The position numbers and the translations under genes were made by a program. DNA of 64,000 nt from Hahella chejuensis KCTC 2396. Lineage in GTDB: Bacteria > Pseudomonadota > Gammaproteobacteria > Pseudomonadales > Oleiphilaceae. Positions 20,594 through 31,055 of the stretch are shown here, one piece after another. The stretch lies in contig NC_007645.1 of assembly GCF_000012985.1 (NCBI RefSeq), positions 2,262,501 through 2,326,500 on the forward strand. The letters run 5' to 3'. The notes under the pieces are model-generated. The model was not told the DNA's origin. It did no database searches and worked only from the letters and a program-made list of their open reading frames with translations. Within the stretch, counting starts at the first letter, position 1. Every line of letters begins with the position of its first letter.

Positions 20594-23500
20594 TCAGGCG
20601 TGGGACAGTTCGCCGTCCACATCCTCCTGTTTCTCGATCTGACTGTGGTCCGCGCCCAGGATCATATACATGGTGGGCACCACGAACAGCGTGAAGAGGG
20701 TGCCGATGGACAGACCGGATGCGATGACCAGACCGATGTCGAAGCGACTGACGGCGCCGGCGCCGCTGGCGAACAGCAGAGGCGCCTCGCCCACCACCAT
20801 CGCCGCGGTGGTCATCAGAATCGCCCGCAGACGAATGCCGGCGGCCTGTTCGATGGCTTCGCGCTTGCTCAGCCCCTGTTCCACCTGTAACTGGTTGGCG
20901 AACTCGACAATTAATATGCCGTGTTTGGTGATCAGACCAATCAGCGTCACTAGGCCAATCTGAGTGTAGATATTCACCGACGTCACGCCAAAGGCGATGG
21001 GAATCAGCGCTCCCAGCAGCGACATCGGCACGCTCACCAGAATGATGAACGGGTCGCGGAAGCTTTCGAATTGCGCCGCCAGCACCAGATAGATCATCAA
21101 CAGGGCGAAGAAGAAGGTGAAGATCAGCGCGCTGCCTTCCTGCTTGTATTGACGGGACTGTCCGGCGTATTCATATCCATACCCCTGCGGGAAGATGGTC
21201 TGCGCCTTCTGCTCCAGGAAACTCAAGGCTTCGCCCAGACTGATTCCCGGCGTCATCACCCCTTCCACCACCATGGCGTTCAACTGTTGGAACTGACCGC
21301 GCTTATTGGGCTCCACGCCTTTGGACACTTCTGCGATGGTGGAGAGCGGAATCAATTCGCCTGAGGCGGTGCGCACGTAATAGTCGTCCAGTTGCTCCGC
21401 CGTGGCGCGGTATTCCCGCAGCACCTGTGGAATCACCTTGTAACTGCGCCCCTCCACACTGAAGCGGGTGGTGTAGCCGCCGCTCAACATGGTCGCTAAT
21501 GCGGCGCCGATATCCTGCATGCTGATGCCCAGCTCCGCCGCCTTGCTGCGGTTGATGGAAATATGCGCGGTGGGCTTGTCGAACTTCAGGTCGGAATTAA
21601 CGAACAGGAACTTGCCGCTCTTGCGCGCTTCGTCCAGCAGCTCCTGGCCTAACTCATACAGCACCTTGTAATCCTGCGCGGTGGTGATGACGAACTGCAC
21701 GGGCAGGCCGCTGGAACCGGGCAGGGTGGGCAGGTTAAAGGAAACCGACTGATAACCGGCGATATCCCCCATGCGCTGCTGCATGATGGGAACCAGCTCC
21801 ATCTGACTGCGCTCGCGTTCTCCCCAGGTCTTTAGAATCATCCCAGAGAACATGCTGTTGGCGGCGCCGTCTGCGCCTTGCACGATGAAATAGTCATTTC
21901 TTTCATCGAAGGTCTCTATGGTTTTGATGACCTCGTCCGTATAGGCGGCTACATAGTCATGGGTCGCGCTCACTGGCGCAGTGGACATGCTGAAGATGAT
22001 GCCCTGGTCCTCGTCCCGGGCCAGCTCTTTGTTAGAGAGCTGATACAGAAAAAAGCAGCTCACCAGCATGGTTAGCACCATCACCAGCGTGACCGGGCGA
22101 TAATTCAGCGCGTTATGCAGGCGACGCTGGTAGGCGCCTGTGAGCTTTTCAAACACCTCATCCAGCCAGATCGCCATCTTGCTGTTGGTTTCCGTCATCA
22201 GCTTGGAGCACATCATTGGCGACAGCGTCAACGCGATGACGCCAGAGATGATGACGGCGCCCGCCAGCGCGAAGGCGAACTCCTTGAACAGGCCCCCTGT
22301 CAGCCCGCCGAGGAAGCCAATCGGCGCGTACACCGCCGCCAGGGTCAGGGTCATGGATATGACTGGCGTGGCGATTTCCCGTGCTCCAATGATGGCTGCC
22401 TTGAACGGCGACAGGCCTTCATCGATATGTCGGTGAATGTTCTCCACCACCACGATGGCGTCGTCCACCACCAGACCGATAGCGAGCACCATGGCCAGCA
22501 GGGTCAACAGGTTGATGGAGTACCCCAGCGCCAGCATGAAAAAGCACACGCCTATCAGCGACAACGGGATGGTCACCACCGGAATCATCACGGCGCGGAA
22601 AGAGCCCAGGAACAAAAAGATGACGAATATAACGATGACCGTCGCTTCGCCAACTGTCTTGATAACCTCGTTGATGGAGTCGCGAATGAACTTGGTGGCG
22701 TCATAAGCCACTTTGACGTTCAGGGCGCTGGGCAACTGCTTTTCAAGCGCGGGCATCAGGTCGTAGATATTATCGATCACCTCCAGCGGGTTGGCGGCGG
22801 GCAGAGACGTGATGGCCATGAATACGGCGCGATTGCCGTTGAAGTACACCGCTGAGTCGTCGCTTTCCGCATCCAGCTCGATAGTGGCGACATCCTGCAG
22901 ACGCACCAGGGTCGCGTCATCCCGTTTCACCACCAATTGCTGGAACTCCTGCACGCTGTGCAAGTCCGTATCGGCGGTGATGTTGGCGGTGATGTACTGT
23001 CCCTTGGTGGCTCCGGCTGCGGACAGAAAACTGTTGGAGCCGACGGCGCGGGCCACGTCCTGAGGCGTCAGGTCGAAGGCCGCCAGCTTCTGCGGATTCA
23101 ACCAGACGCGCATGGCGAAGGTCTTACCGCCAAGAATTTCCGCTTTGGCCACGCCATCCGCGGTTTCCAGCTGGGGTTGCACGACGCGTTTCAGATAGTC
23201 GGTGATCTGCGCTTCACTCATGTCCCGGCTGAAAAAGCTGACGTACATGAGCGCGGTGGAGCCAGTCGTGGACTTCTGGATCACCGGCTCTTCCGCATCC
23301 GACGGCAACTGACGACGGGCCTCCGCCACCTTGGACAGAATCTCCGTCATCGCGGTGCTGGAATCAAAGCCCAGCTTCAGATGCACTTCCACCAGACTGG
23401 AGCCTTGATTGCTGGAAGAGGTCAGATAGTCGATCCCCTCGGCGCTCGCTACAGCCTGTTGTATGGGCGAAGTGATGAACCCCGACACCAACTCAGAGCT

Positions 23501-23662
23501 GGCGCCAGGGTAGGCGGTGGAAATATTGATGACCGCATTTTCCAGTTGTGGGTATTGCCTCACCTGCAGCGTTTTCAGGGCGTTGAGGCCCAACAGCAGG
23601 ATGATCAGGCTGACGACGGACGCCAGCACCGGACGGCGTATGAATATATCGGTAAAACGCAT
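20594..23662 (-). CDS. RND-family (HAE1) multidrug efflux permease
   Basis: A 1022-residue AcrB/MexB-like inner-membrane proton antiporter. The N-terminus FTDIFIRRPVLASVVSLIIL is the first membrane helix. Two large periplasmic loops with porter-domain signatures follow. The proton-relay aspartates are in GLVVDDAIVVVENIHRH near residue 400, and the last helices read IGLITKHGILIVEFANQL. It is encoded 27 bp downstream of its periplasmic adaptor, so the two form an operon. No outer-membrane TolC-type gene is adjacent, so the tripartite pump would use a channel encoded elsewhere. Substrates are not predictable by eye; the family handles drugs, dyes and detergents. Confidence 0.95.
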   Translation of the reverse strand: MRFTDIFIRRPVLASVVSLIILLLGLNALKTLQVRQYPQLENAVINISTAYPGASSELVSGFITSPIQQAVASAEGIDYLTSSSNQGSSLVEVHLKLGFDSSTAMTEILSKVAEARRQLPSDAEEPVIQKSTTGSTALMYVSFFSRDMSEAQITDYLKRVVQPQLETADGVAKAEILGGKTFAMRVWLNPQKLAAFDLTPQDVARAVGSNSFLSAAGATKGQYITANITADTDLHSVQEFQQLVVKRDDATLVRLQDVATIELDAESDDSAVYFNGNRAVFMAITSLPAANPLEVIDNIYDLMPALEKQLPSALNVKVAYDATKFIRDSINEVIKTVGEATVIVIFVIFLFLGSFRAVMIPVVTIPLSLIGVCFFMLALGYSINLLTLLAMVLAIGLVVDDAIVVVENIHRHIDEGLSPFKAAIIGAREIATPVISMTLTLAAVYAPIGFLGGLTGGLFKEFAFALAGAVIISGVIALTLSPMMCSKLMTETNSKMAIWLDEVFEKLTGAYQRRLHNALNYRPVTLVMVLTMLVSCFFLYQLSNKELARDEDQGIIFSMSTAPVSATHDYVAAYTDEVIKTIETFDERNDYFIVQGADGAANSMFSGMILKTWGERERSQMELVPIMQQRMGDIAGYQSVSFNLPTLPGSSGLPVQFVITTAQDYKVLYELGQELLDEARKSGKFLFVNSDLKFDKPTAHISINRSKAAELGISMQDIGAALATMLSGGYTTRFSVEGRSYKVIPQVLREYRATAEQLDDYYVRTASGELIPLSTIAEVSKGVEPNKRGQFQQLNAMVVEGVMTPGISLGEALSFLEQKAQTIFPQGYGYEYAGQSRQYKQEGSALIFTFFFALLMIYLVLAAQFESFRDPFIILVSVPMSLLGALIPIAFGVTSVNIYTQIGLVTLIGLITKHGILIVEFANQLQVEQGLSKREAIEQAAGIRLRAILMTTAAMVVGEAPLLFASGAGAVSRFDIGLVIASGLSIGTLFTLFVVPTMYMILGADHSQIEKQEDVDGELSHA

Positions 23663-23689
23663 AGGCTTCTCCTTGTTTACCGGTGCGGA

Positions 23690-24808
23690 TCAGCGCAGTT
23701 CCACTTTGTTGTTGATTTTCACGCGGGAGCCGTTCTGCAGTTTGAGCTGACCGGCGGTGACGACGGACTCGCCGGGCTCCAGCCCTTTAGTGATTTCTGT
23801 CCAGTTGTTCTGTGACAGCCCCGTTTCCACATAGCGGCGCTCGACGACCAGGTTTTCCTGCGCGTCTTCGCTGGCGGCTTGTCCATCTGCGGGAGCTTTG
23901 CTGATAACGAATACGGAAGTGCCGTACAGCTTGGACTCCAGCGCAGTGGCGGGCACGGTGGTGACCTCGCGCTCAGATCCCAGCAACAGTTTTACTTCTG
24001 CGAACATGCCGGGGCGCAGCGCCTGGTCGGGATTCTCGAAAGTCGCCTGGATGGTGAAATTCCGGGTTTGCTGATCCACGCGGGCGTCGATGGCTGTGAC
24101 TTTGCCGTTAAAAGTGCGCTCGGGAAACGCCGCCACTTTGGCTTCTACCTGCTGCCCATTACGCACTTGGCTGAACAGCTGCTCTGGCAGAGCGAAATTG
24201 ACGTACACCCGGGACAAGTCCTGCAAAGTGACTATCGGCGTTCCTGGCTGCACATACTCGCCAAGATTGACCTTACGGATGCCCAATGTGCCTTTGAAAG
24301 GCGCGCGAATGCTCTTCTTGTTGATGCGGGCGCGCTGACTCTCCACTTGGGCCTGCGCATTCTTCAATTGCGCGCGGCTGGTTTCGAAATCCAGGCTGCT
24401 GGCGACGTTGCGTTCTAAAAGCTTTTGATCGCGTTTGTAGGTGGCTTCCGCGAGTTCTGCGGAGGCTTGCATGCCTTTGATCTCCGCGACGTCCACATCG
24501 GTATCCAATTGCACCAGCAGATCGCCGGCTTCCACTTTGGCGCCGGACGAAATCGGCATGGATTTGATGACGCCAGCTTCCTCGGAGGTCACCGTCACCT
24601 GTTGTACGGCGATGACGTTACCGATGGAGCTGTAGAAGGGCGTCCACCTCTCCGTGCGGGCGCTCTCTGATGAAACGGTGACTGGCGGGGGTTGAAAATT
24701 GGCGAAATATTCGCCCATCATTTTCGGTTTCAGATAGCCCAGGAAGTAGAAAATTCCACCGAAGACGACAGCAAGTACGACAATCATTATCGTCATGCGT
24801 TTAGCCAT
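23690..24808 (-). CDS. RND efflux periplasmic adaptor (membrane fusion protein)
   Basis: A 372-residue adaptor that links the RND permease to an outer-membrane channel. It has an N-terminal membrane anchor (IMIVVLAVVFGGIFYFLGYL) without a lipobox, so it is probably anchored rather than lipidated. The two lipoyl half-motifs are GVIKSMPISSGAKVEAGDLL and FKGTLGIRKVNLGEYVQPGT. The intervening ~75 residues form an alpha-helical hairpin, and a beta-barrel and membrane-proximal domain follow. It is the first gene of the two-gene efflux operon. Confidence 0.94.
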   Translation of the reverse strand: MAKRMTIMIVVLAVVFGGIFYFLGYLKPKMMGEYFANFQPPPVTVSSESARTERWTPFYSSIGNVIAVQQVTVTSEEAGVIKSMPISSGAKVEAGDLLVQLDTDVDVAEIKGMQASAELAEATYKRDQKLLERNVASSLDFETSRAQLKNAQAQVESQRARINKKSIRAPFKGTLGIRKVNLGEYVQPGTPIVTLQDLSRVYVNFALPEQLFSQVRNGQQVEAKVAAFPERTFNGKVTAIDARVDQQTRNFTIQATFENPDQALRPGMFAEVKLLLGSEREVTTVPATALESKLYGTSVFVISKAPADGQAASEDAQENLVVERRYVETGLSQNNWTEITKGLEPGESVVTAGQLKLQNGSRVKINNKVELR

Positions 24809-25177
24809 GAAGTTCTCCCTTTATGATTACTTGTATATGTCCGAGTCCGGCCGGAGAGCGGCCGGGAAAAGTTGTATTCTGGCGAGGGGTGAGAGGGCGT
24901 TAGCCCGAAGTTCGTTGAGTGCAATCGCTGAGTTCCGGTTCTTCCTGATCCTGCTGAATTGTAAGTGCTTTTTGCGAATGTTCCTGAAGGAAGGTAAAGC
25001 CGCCGACGCTTATGTTAGCGGATAAAACATAGTTGTCACCTCTACTCATTATTAAATACGGGTAATTCCTGCTGTTTCTTATAGAAGGACGTCGAAAATT
25101 ATCGCAAAATGCCCAGTCTCATAGGACGAAGCAATTTCATCGCCTGACTTTATATTTCGGATAGCCATTTCAACCTG
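24809..25177. other. Intergenic region between divergent efflux operon and tamA
   Basis: 369 bp carrying promoters for both divergent units. I see no clear regulator gene or RND-type palindromic operator. A 76-codon frame (24795-25025) overlaps the adaptor start, has no ribosome-binding site and no recognisable features. The stretch 25040-25170 is AT-richer and is the likely tamA promoter region. Confidence 0.5.
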
Positions 25178-26941
25178 ATGCGTTTAATAAGGTGTTTAGC
25201 TAGTTTCACATTTATTCTGGCCGTTTCCGGACTCTCTCACGCCATCGACATTCCTTTCTTTTCAGACAAACTCAAATATGAAGTTGTGGTGGAGGATAAC
25301 GAGGAACTGAAATCTCTGGTGGAGGATGAGCTGGATCGGCAACGGGATGAGAACCTCACGCTCAAGCAATACACCAACCCGGTCAAAATCGCCCGCTACG
25401 AGAAAGACATCATTCAACGTCTGCTGCGTTCACAAGGATATTACGCGGGAGCGGTGGAGTATCGCCTCAAGGACGATGACAAAGGCGTGACCTATCTATT
25501 GACCCCCGGTCCTCTGTACAAAGTAAAAAAGATTACCTTTGATGTGCCGGAAGCCCTCAAGCTGCCTAGAGCATCCACTTGGCCTTTGCGGGAGGAGCGC
25601 GCGCTGGTGGCGTCCAATGTGTTGGACACTCAGGATGCGCTGAAAAAATACATCCAGGAAAGCGCCTGCTATTACGAAGTGAAACTCAGCTATGTGGCGG
25701 AGGTGAATCACGCCGACCATTCCTCAACGGTGGTTTATCGTATGGAGCCCAGTCCCAGCGTCAATTTCGGAGAGATCGCCATAACCGGACTGACCTCCGT
25801 GAAAGAAGAGTATCTGCGCAATAAGCTGGGTTATGAGGCAGGGCAATGCTTTAACCGCGCCCGGGTGGATCAGGCGCGCTTGAACCTGCTCAAGACGAAC
25901 CTGATTGCGCGTATTGAGACCAACATTGCGCAGCCGGATAATGGACGCGTGAATACGTCCTTTACTTTGCAGGAACGTAACCACCGCACCCGTAAAGCCG
26001 GTATCGGCTACAGCACGGACGAGGGATTCGGTTTATCCCTTGGCTGGGAGCATCGGAACATTCTGGGCGCCGGCGAGAAGATTGAAGTGGGCGGGCGGGT
26101 GTCTCAGGTGCGTCGCACCGTGGAAGGGGAGCTGACGCTGCCGAACTTTTTTCGCGACGACCAAAGCGCCGTCCTGAATGGCGATCTCACCAAGAAAGAG
26201 CTGGATGCGTATGATTCCCTTAGCGCGCAGACCAGTCTGACAATCAAGCGTCAGTTTACGGATATTCTGTCCGGCTCCATCGGGACGCAACTGAAATACA
26301 GTGAAATCACTGATGAAGGCGTGACCGAAGAGTTCGGCCTGGTGTCTTTCCCGTTCACCTTGAAACTGGATACGACCGACAATCTCCTTGATCCGCGTAA
26401 AGGGTTCATTCTTACCGCTGGCGTCCAGCCATATATTGATACACTGGAAACCTCCCGCCGCTTTGTGAAAACCACTTTTTCCGCCAGTACATATCTGACA
26501 GCGGATTCTTTTTACTGGGAACCGACTCTGGCGCTGCGGGCGGCCACGGGGTCGATTTCCGGACAATCCACCGCCGACATTCCCGCTGATGAACGCTTTT
26601 ATGTGGGCGGTGGCGGCTCTGTGCGCGGCTATCCCTATCAGTCATTAAGCCGGATCACCGGTGACGATCCCTTTGGCGGCAGTTCCTTTAACGAAGTGTC
26701 CGTGGAGACCCGTTTTCGCTTTTCCGAGAGCTGGGGAGCGGTCCTCTTCGTAGATGGCGGTTTCGCCTTTGACGACGCCAACTTGCAGCCTGGAGAAGAG
26801 TTGAAGTGGGGCGCGGGAGTCGGCCTGCGTTATTTCACTTTCTTTGCGCCCATCCGCTTTGACGTGGGCGTTCCGCTCAGCCCAAGAGACGACGTGGATG
26901 ACAACTTTCAGCTGTATATCAGCATAGGGCAGGCTTTCTGA
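25178..26941 (+). CDS. tamA: TamA, outer-membrane Omp85 translocation/assembly protein
   Basis: A 587-residue Omp85 protein, close to E. coli TamA (577). It has a signal peptide (LIRCLASFTFILAVSGLSHA), three POTRA domains across residues ~25-265, then a 16-strand barrel. The conserved barrel-loop motif is GGGGSVRGYPYQSL near residue 480, and the last residue is phenylalanine, as expected for a BAM substrate. With TamB it supports outer-membrane protein and lipid homeostasis. Its TGA overlaps the tamB ATG by one base (TGATG), so the two are translationally coupled. Confidence 0.95.
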   Translation: MRLIRCLASFTFILAVSGLSHAIDIPFFSDKLKYEVVVEDNEELKSLVEDELDRQRDENLTLKQYTNPVKIARYEKDIIQRLLRSQGYYAGAVEYRLKDDDKGVTYLLTPGPLYKVKKITFDVPEALKLPRASTWPLREERALVASNVLDTQDALKKYIQESACYYEVKLSYVAEVNHADHSSTVVYRMEPSPSVNFGEIAITGLTSVKEEYLRNKLGYEAGQCFNRARVDQARLNLLKTNLIARIETNIAQPDNGRVNTSFTLQERNHRTRKAGIGYSTDEGFGLSLGWEHRNILGAGEKIEVGGRVSQVRRTVEGELTLPNFFRDDQSAVLNGDLTKKELDAYDSLSAQTSLTIKRQFTDILSGSIGTQLKYSEITDEGVTEEFGLVSFPFTLKLDTTDNLLDPRKGFILTAGVQPYIDTLETSRRFVKTTFSASTYLTADSFYWEPTLALRAATGSISGQSTADIPADERFYVGGGGSVRGYPYQSLSRITGDDPFGGSSFNEVSVETRFRFSESWGAVLFVDGGFAFDDANLQPGEELKWGAGVGLRYFTFFAPIRFDVGVPLSPRDDVDDNFQLYISIGQAF

Positions 26942-29900
26942 TGCTGCGTAAGTGGTGGGTGCGTTGGCCGGCTCATTTTGTCTCCCTGCTCATGAGCCTG
27001 ATTGTATTTATCGTGCTGTTGGCGGTGACGTTCGTCGGCAGTGAAAGCGGCCGCGTCTGGTTATTGGGGAAAGGGTTGCCGCTGGCGCTGAAAGGTTCGC
27101 CGGTCAGAATCGAGGTAGAGGACGTCGGCAGTCCGGACCTGGGGCACTGGAGCTTTGGGCTGCTGGAAGTCTATCTCAATGAAAAACAGCTGGTGCGCGC
27201 ACGTGCGCTGGATCTGCAGGTGGACATCAACAGCCTGTTCGCCCAGCGGGTGCATGTGGACAATCTGTCGGCGGATGATCTGTATATAAACCTGGTCGAC
27301 ACTCTGCCCGAGTCCAGCGAAGAGGAGGACGAGGACGCGCCTGATTCGGGAGCTGCGGCAATGTGGCCGGTGGCGTTGGATGAGTTGTCCCTGCTGCGCT
27401 TGAAGGTTAAAGCGCCGGGGATGGAGGACATTCCCGCCGCGAAGATTCATGGCTCCGGCACACTGTATTGGACGGATGTTCCCCTTACACTAGAGCTTAA
27501 CGCTGGGACGCTTGAAGATAAGCCGGCGCAGATCGCCATCGCTACGCAATGGGATGAGCAAAAGCGGCTGACGTTGACGGCGATGTTGAATGAACCGGCT
27601 GGCGGCTGGTTGGGCGGATTGGCGAAAATGCCCGCCTGGCAGGCGCTGGATGTGGAGCTGAAAGCGGTGATAGCGCAGTCTGAACCTTCGGGTCAAACGA
27701 CTGACGGTTCCCGGCAAGGCCCTACTTACGGCATCGATTTACAGCAATTGAAAGCGCCGTTGTTCGGCCACAACCTGCGCGCATCCGGGAAAGTGGACGT
27801 GAATCTGGATGCGTTTCTGGTGCAGACAGAAGGATTAGACATCTACGTCGATCAGCGTCTGCAAAAAATCCGCGGGCGGGTGACGGATGAGGAACTGGAC
27901 GCGCAGGTGGATATCGATCGCTTTCCGCTGGATGTACTGGCCCCCTGGACCAAGGACTTCAGCTCCGGCAACGCCAGCGCGAGTCTGCGCGCCACGGGCT
28001 CGCTCAATGACCCGAAAGCCTCGGGCAACGTCAGCGTCCGCACCAACTTCGGCGGCAAGCCGTTGATCGCTTCCGTACGCGGCAGCGGCGGCAAAGATAA
28101 AATTGTCGTGGAATCCCTGAGCGCCAGCCTGGACGAATTGCAGGCGCAGGCCAGTGGAACGGTGGATCTGGCCGCGGAGAAACTGAATATCCGCGTGACC
28201 CGGGCGCAGACGCCGTTGAGCTATCTCAGCTTGTTGGAGATAGCCCCGCCAGAAGGTTTAACATTATTTGCTGAAGCCACCAACGTGTCGGTCACCGGCC
28301 CTTACGTGTCGCCGAATTATGAGGGACAAGTGGCCGCCCGCGGCGCCTATCTGGATCTGCCTTTCACTGTGCAAGGCGGAGTGAAGGGCGGCGTCGACTC
28401 CGTAATTCTGCGGGATGCGCGTGTGAATACGAGAGACGCCTGGGTGACGGCTTCCGGCAAAATCGACTGGAGCAAGTCGCTGCTCGATCTGAGCGCCAAG
28501 GGCGGTAAAATCCCGCTGGACCTGCTCAGCAAACTGGAAATCGAGCTACCGCCCGAATTGGGTCCGACCCTGGTTGGCGTCGACGCCAAGGTAAAAGGTA
28601 AATTCACCAAACCGGAGTTCTCGGGTGTGGCGCAGGTCGCAGGAAGTTTCAAATCGCAAGCCTTTGCGGTGAGCGCGAACCTGTCCGGCTCCCCCGATGC
28701 CTTGAACTTTCGCTCATTTCGCGCCGAACTGCCTCGCGCGCCATCCGCCGAGGGCAATGCCGCAAGCCAGGCCGAGCTGGCCACCTTGGAAGGTTCTGGG
28801 CAGGTCAGCATCGCTAAAAGTACGCTTAACCTGGATGTAACGGCGCATAAACTGCCGTATTCTCTGGCCGCATTGGCGGATGTGGCGTTGCCGCCGGATC
28901 TGAGCGGCGATCTGGATGCGGATTTGCATGTGGAAGGGCCATTTACCAATCCTAAAGTTTCCGGTCGCCTGCATACCGCCGGACGTTATTCAACGCTGCC
29001 GTTTGAGGTGAGCGGAGAAGGCTCAGGTGGGACGCAGGGCGTGGATATTTCCTCCTTGAGCGCGAACCTGGGCGAAGCCGGGCGCGTTGATCTGTCCGGC
29101 TGGTGGCGGCCTGACGGCTTTGATGTTTCTTTGCATTGTTCTGGTGTGAACACAAAGAGTTTGCAGGCTTTTGGCTGGGAGATGCAGCATGGAGTGCTCA
29201 ACACTGATCTGAGACTGCAGGGCTCTCTACAACAACCCAAAGTAGATGGGTATTTCGCCTATGCCACGGAAATCGAGGGAATGGACGACAAGGGGCGAAA
29301 GCAGAAGTACCCGTTTCAGTTACATACTGACATTTCCACTCGGGAAGATGAAATCTTATCGTTGTTCACAGTAGTTAAGAAAGACGATACGCAGACCGGC
29401 AGAGTGAAGCTGGATATCAACGCGCGTACTTACCTGGATTTTTTCAACCAACTGCAGGGCGAGCCGGACGTGCGCAAGATCCCGCTGGATGTCTCTGTGG
29501 CGGGCAATTTGGAGACGCGTTGGCTGAACTTCCTGCTGGACCCGGATATTCACCGCTTTTCCGGCGACCTGAATCTTAACCTCTCCGCCCAGGGCGTTCT
29601 TGGCGATCCTCTATTGAATGGCGACTTAAAACTGCAGGATGGATTTTACGAAAACCGCATCACCAGCACCCTGTTCAAAGACGCTCAGGCCAATCTGGCG
29701 TTCGCCGGTCGTAAAATGACGCTGAGCGACAGCTCCGCCAGCGACGGCGGCTCCGGCAAGCTGGAGCTGCTCGGCCATGTGGATTGGAGCGAGCTGAATG
29801 GCGGCGAAGAAAATGAGGATAATCCGATAGCGCTGCAGTTAGTCGCCACCAACGCCAGTATCCTGCGGCGTTCCGATATGGAAGGCGCTGTGTCCGGCAA

Positions 29901-30783
29901 GTTGACGCTGGAAGGGGACTTCAAGAATCTGCTGCTGAGCGGCAAAGTCGAGGTGCTGCCGTTCGCGATGATGCTGGATGCGGCGTTAGGCCGGGATATT
30001 CCAGAGATTGAAGTGCGTGAGGTCGCCAAAGAAGAACAGGAGGATGAAAGCATTCTGCCTCTGCCCAAGGTCGCTCTGGATATCCGCCTGATCGTCAATC
30101 AGCAGGCCTTTCTGCGTGGACGCGGATTGGAAGCGGAGCTGAAAGGCCGTGTGTTCGCCAAAGGGCCTCTGGAATCCGCGTCTTATCGTGGAAGCTTTGA
30201 AACCTTGCGCGGAACCTTTGAGGTATTCGGTAAGAAATTCGATCTGGAGGAAGGGGAAGTGTTGTTTGAAAACGACAGCTTCACCATGTTTATCGTCGGC
30301 GTCTACACCAGCAAAGACACAGAATACCGCGCGGAACTGTCAGGGTCGCTGGCGTCGCTGAAGGTGAATCTGAGTTCGAACCCGCCTTTGCCGGAAGATG
30401 AAATTCTATCGCAGCTCATGTTCGGCAAATCCGTGCGCAACATCACGCCGATTCAGGCGTATCGTCTGGCGGCGGCGGTGCAGACGCTGCGTGGGGAAGG
30501 CGGCAGTTTCTTTGATCCGATCGCCACCACCCGCGATCTGCTGGGCGTTGACACCCTGTCCGTCGACACACAGGAAACCGACAACGGCAGCGGCGTATCC
30601 GTCGGCGTGGGTAAATATCTGACTGAACGCGTCTACCTGGAGCTGGAGCGTACTCCAGACCCGGCGCAGCCATGGAAAGGCTCTGTCGAGGTGGAGTTGA
30701 ACCCCAACCTCAATCTGGAGACGACCACCGGCGGACAGTCCGGCTTCGGCGGCGTCGAATTACAGTGGAAACAGGACTACTGA
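26941..30783 (+). CDS. tamB: TamB, AsmA-like inter-membrane bridge protein
   Basis: A 1280-residue TamB (DUF490) protein, similar in length to E. coli TamB (1259). A single N-terminal membrane anchor (FVSLLMSLIVFIVLLAVTFV) is followed by a very long repetitive beta-strand region that forms the periplasm-spanning taco-like groove. The conserved C-terminal DUF490 block starts around residue 970 and includes PPLPEDEILSQLMFGKSVR and a terminal VELQWKQDY. It forms an operon with tamA and has no obvious terminator after its stop. Confidence 0.95.
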   Translation: MLRKWWVRWPAHFVSLLMSLIVFIVLLAVTFVGSESGRVWLLGKGLPLALKGSPVRIEVEDVGSPDLGHWSFGLLEVYLNEKQLVRARALDLQVDINSLFAQRVHVDNLSADDLYINLVDTLPESSEEEDEDAPDSGAAAMWPVALDELSLLRLKVKAPGMEDIPAAKIHGSGTLYWTDVPLTLELNAGTLEDKPAQIAIATQWDEQKRLTLTAMLNEPAGGWLGGLAKMPAWQALDVELKAVIAQSEPSGQTTDGSRQGPTYGIDLQQLKAPLFGHNLRASGKVDVNLDAFLVQTEGLDIYVDQRLQKIRGRVTDEELDAQVDIDRFPLDVLAPWTKDFSSGNASASLRATGSLNDPKASGNVSVRTNFGGKPLIASVRGSGGKDKIVVESLSASLDELQAQASGTVDLAAEKLNIRVTRAQTPLSYLSLLEIAPPEGLTLFAEATNVSVTGPYVSPNYEGQVAARGAYLDLPFTVQGGVKGGVDSVILRDARVNTRDAWVTASGKIDWSKSLLDLSAKGGKIPLDLLSKLEIELPPELGPTLVGVDAKVKGKFTKPEFSGVAQVAGSFKSQAFAVSANLSGSPDALNFRSFRAELPRAPSAEGNAASQAELATLEGSGQVSIAKSTLNLDVTAHKLPYSLAALADVALPPDLSGDLDADLHVEGPFTNPKVSGRLHTAGRYSTLPFEVSGEGSGGTQGVDISSLSANLGEAGRVDLSGWWRPDGFDVSLHCSGVNTKSLQAFGWEMQHGVLNTDLRLQGSLQQPKVDGYFAYATEIEGMDDKGRKQKYPFQLHTDISTREDEILSLFTVVKKDDTQTGRVKLDINARTYLDFFNQLQGEPDVRKIPLDVSVAGNLETRWLNFLLDPDIHRFSGDLNLNLSAQGVLGDPLLNGDLKLQDGFYENRITSTLFKDAQANLAFAGRKMTLSDSSASDGGSGKLELLGHVDWSELNGGEENEDNPIALQLVATNASILRRSDMEGAVSGKLTLEGDFKNLLLSGKVEVLPFAMMLDAALGRDIPEIEVREVAKEEQEDESILPLPKVALDIRLIVNQQAFLRGRGLEAELKGRVFAKGPLESASYRGSFETLRGTFEVFGKKFDLEEGEVLFENDSFTMFIVGVYTSKDTEYRAELSGSLASLKVNLSSNPPLPEDEILSQLMFGKSVRNITPIQAYRLAAAVQTLRGEGGSFFDPIATTRDLLGVDTLSVDTQETDNGSGVSVGVGKYLTERVYLELERTPDPAQPWKGSVEVELNPNLNLETTTGGQSGFGGVELQWKQDY

Positions 30784-30809
30784 CGCCAGCATAGCGACGA
30801 GGCCTGTGA

Positions 30810-30929
30810 TCAGTGATGTTTCCGGTGCTTGTCGTTTTCTTTTTTCAGTACGACATAGACGCCGCCGAAGAATGCGATGGTCATACCCACTACCAGTAAT
30901 CCCGCGATGATGGTTTCGTCGATGTACAT
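30810..30929 (-). CDS. Small single-pass membrane protein (39 aa), CcoM-like candidate
   Basis: A 39-residue protein beginning MYIDETIIAGLLVVGMTIAF: a short acidic N-terminus, one membrane helix of ~22 residues, and a highly basic tail (KKENDKHRKHH). GGAG lies seven bases before the ATG. A longer in-frame start at 30998 exists but has no RBS and would run into the predicted promoter. Upstream lie two FNR/Anr-like palindromes, the nearer placed for activation with CATAAT as -10. Length, topology and apparent anaerobic control resemble the CcoM accessory subunit of cbb3 oxidases in pseudomonads; that is a hypothesis from memory. It could be another small regulatory membrane peptide. Confidence 0.65.
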   Translation of the reverse strand: MYIDETIIAGLLVVGMTIAFFGGVYVVLKKENDKHRKHH

Positions 30930-31005
30930 AATGCATCTCCAACTTAATTGATCGGTGATAACGTGATCTTTCGTTGGATTATGGAGAGGGTTCGCCATAG
31001 CGAGT

Positions 31006-31019
31006 TTGATTCAGGTCAA
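31006..31019. promoter_or_regulatory. FNR/Anr-like box upstream of the 39-aa membrane protein
   Basis: TTGATTCAGGTCAA differs from TTGAT-N4-ATCAA at one position. Centred at 31012.5; at -41.5 it predicts a minus-strand start near 30971 with CATAAT (reverse complement of 30978-30983) as the -10. Confidence 0.72.
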
Positions 31020-31055
31020 CCTCTCTCAGCCGCCACACCTCTGGTAACGCTTATA

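Noticed and set aside
22115..23815. Two long plus-strand frames (246 and 292 codons) opposite the RND pump genes
   Set aside because: Antisense shadows of the efflux genes, with low-complexity HQDR-rich translations and no homology pattern.
24795..25025. 76-codon plus-strand frame between the adaptor and tamA genes
   Set aside because: No ribosome-binding site or recognisable domain, overlaps the adaptor start, and lies where promoters are expected.
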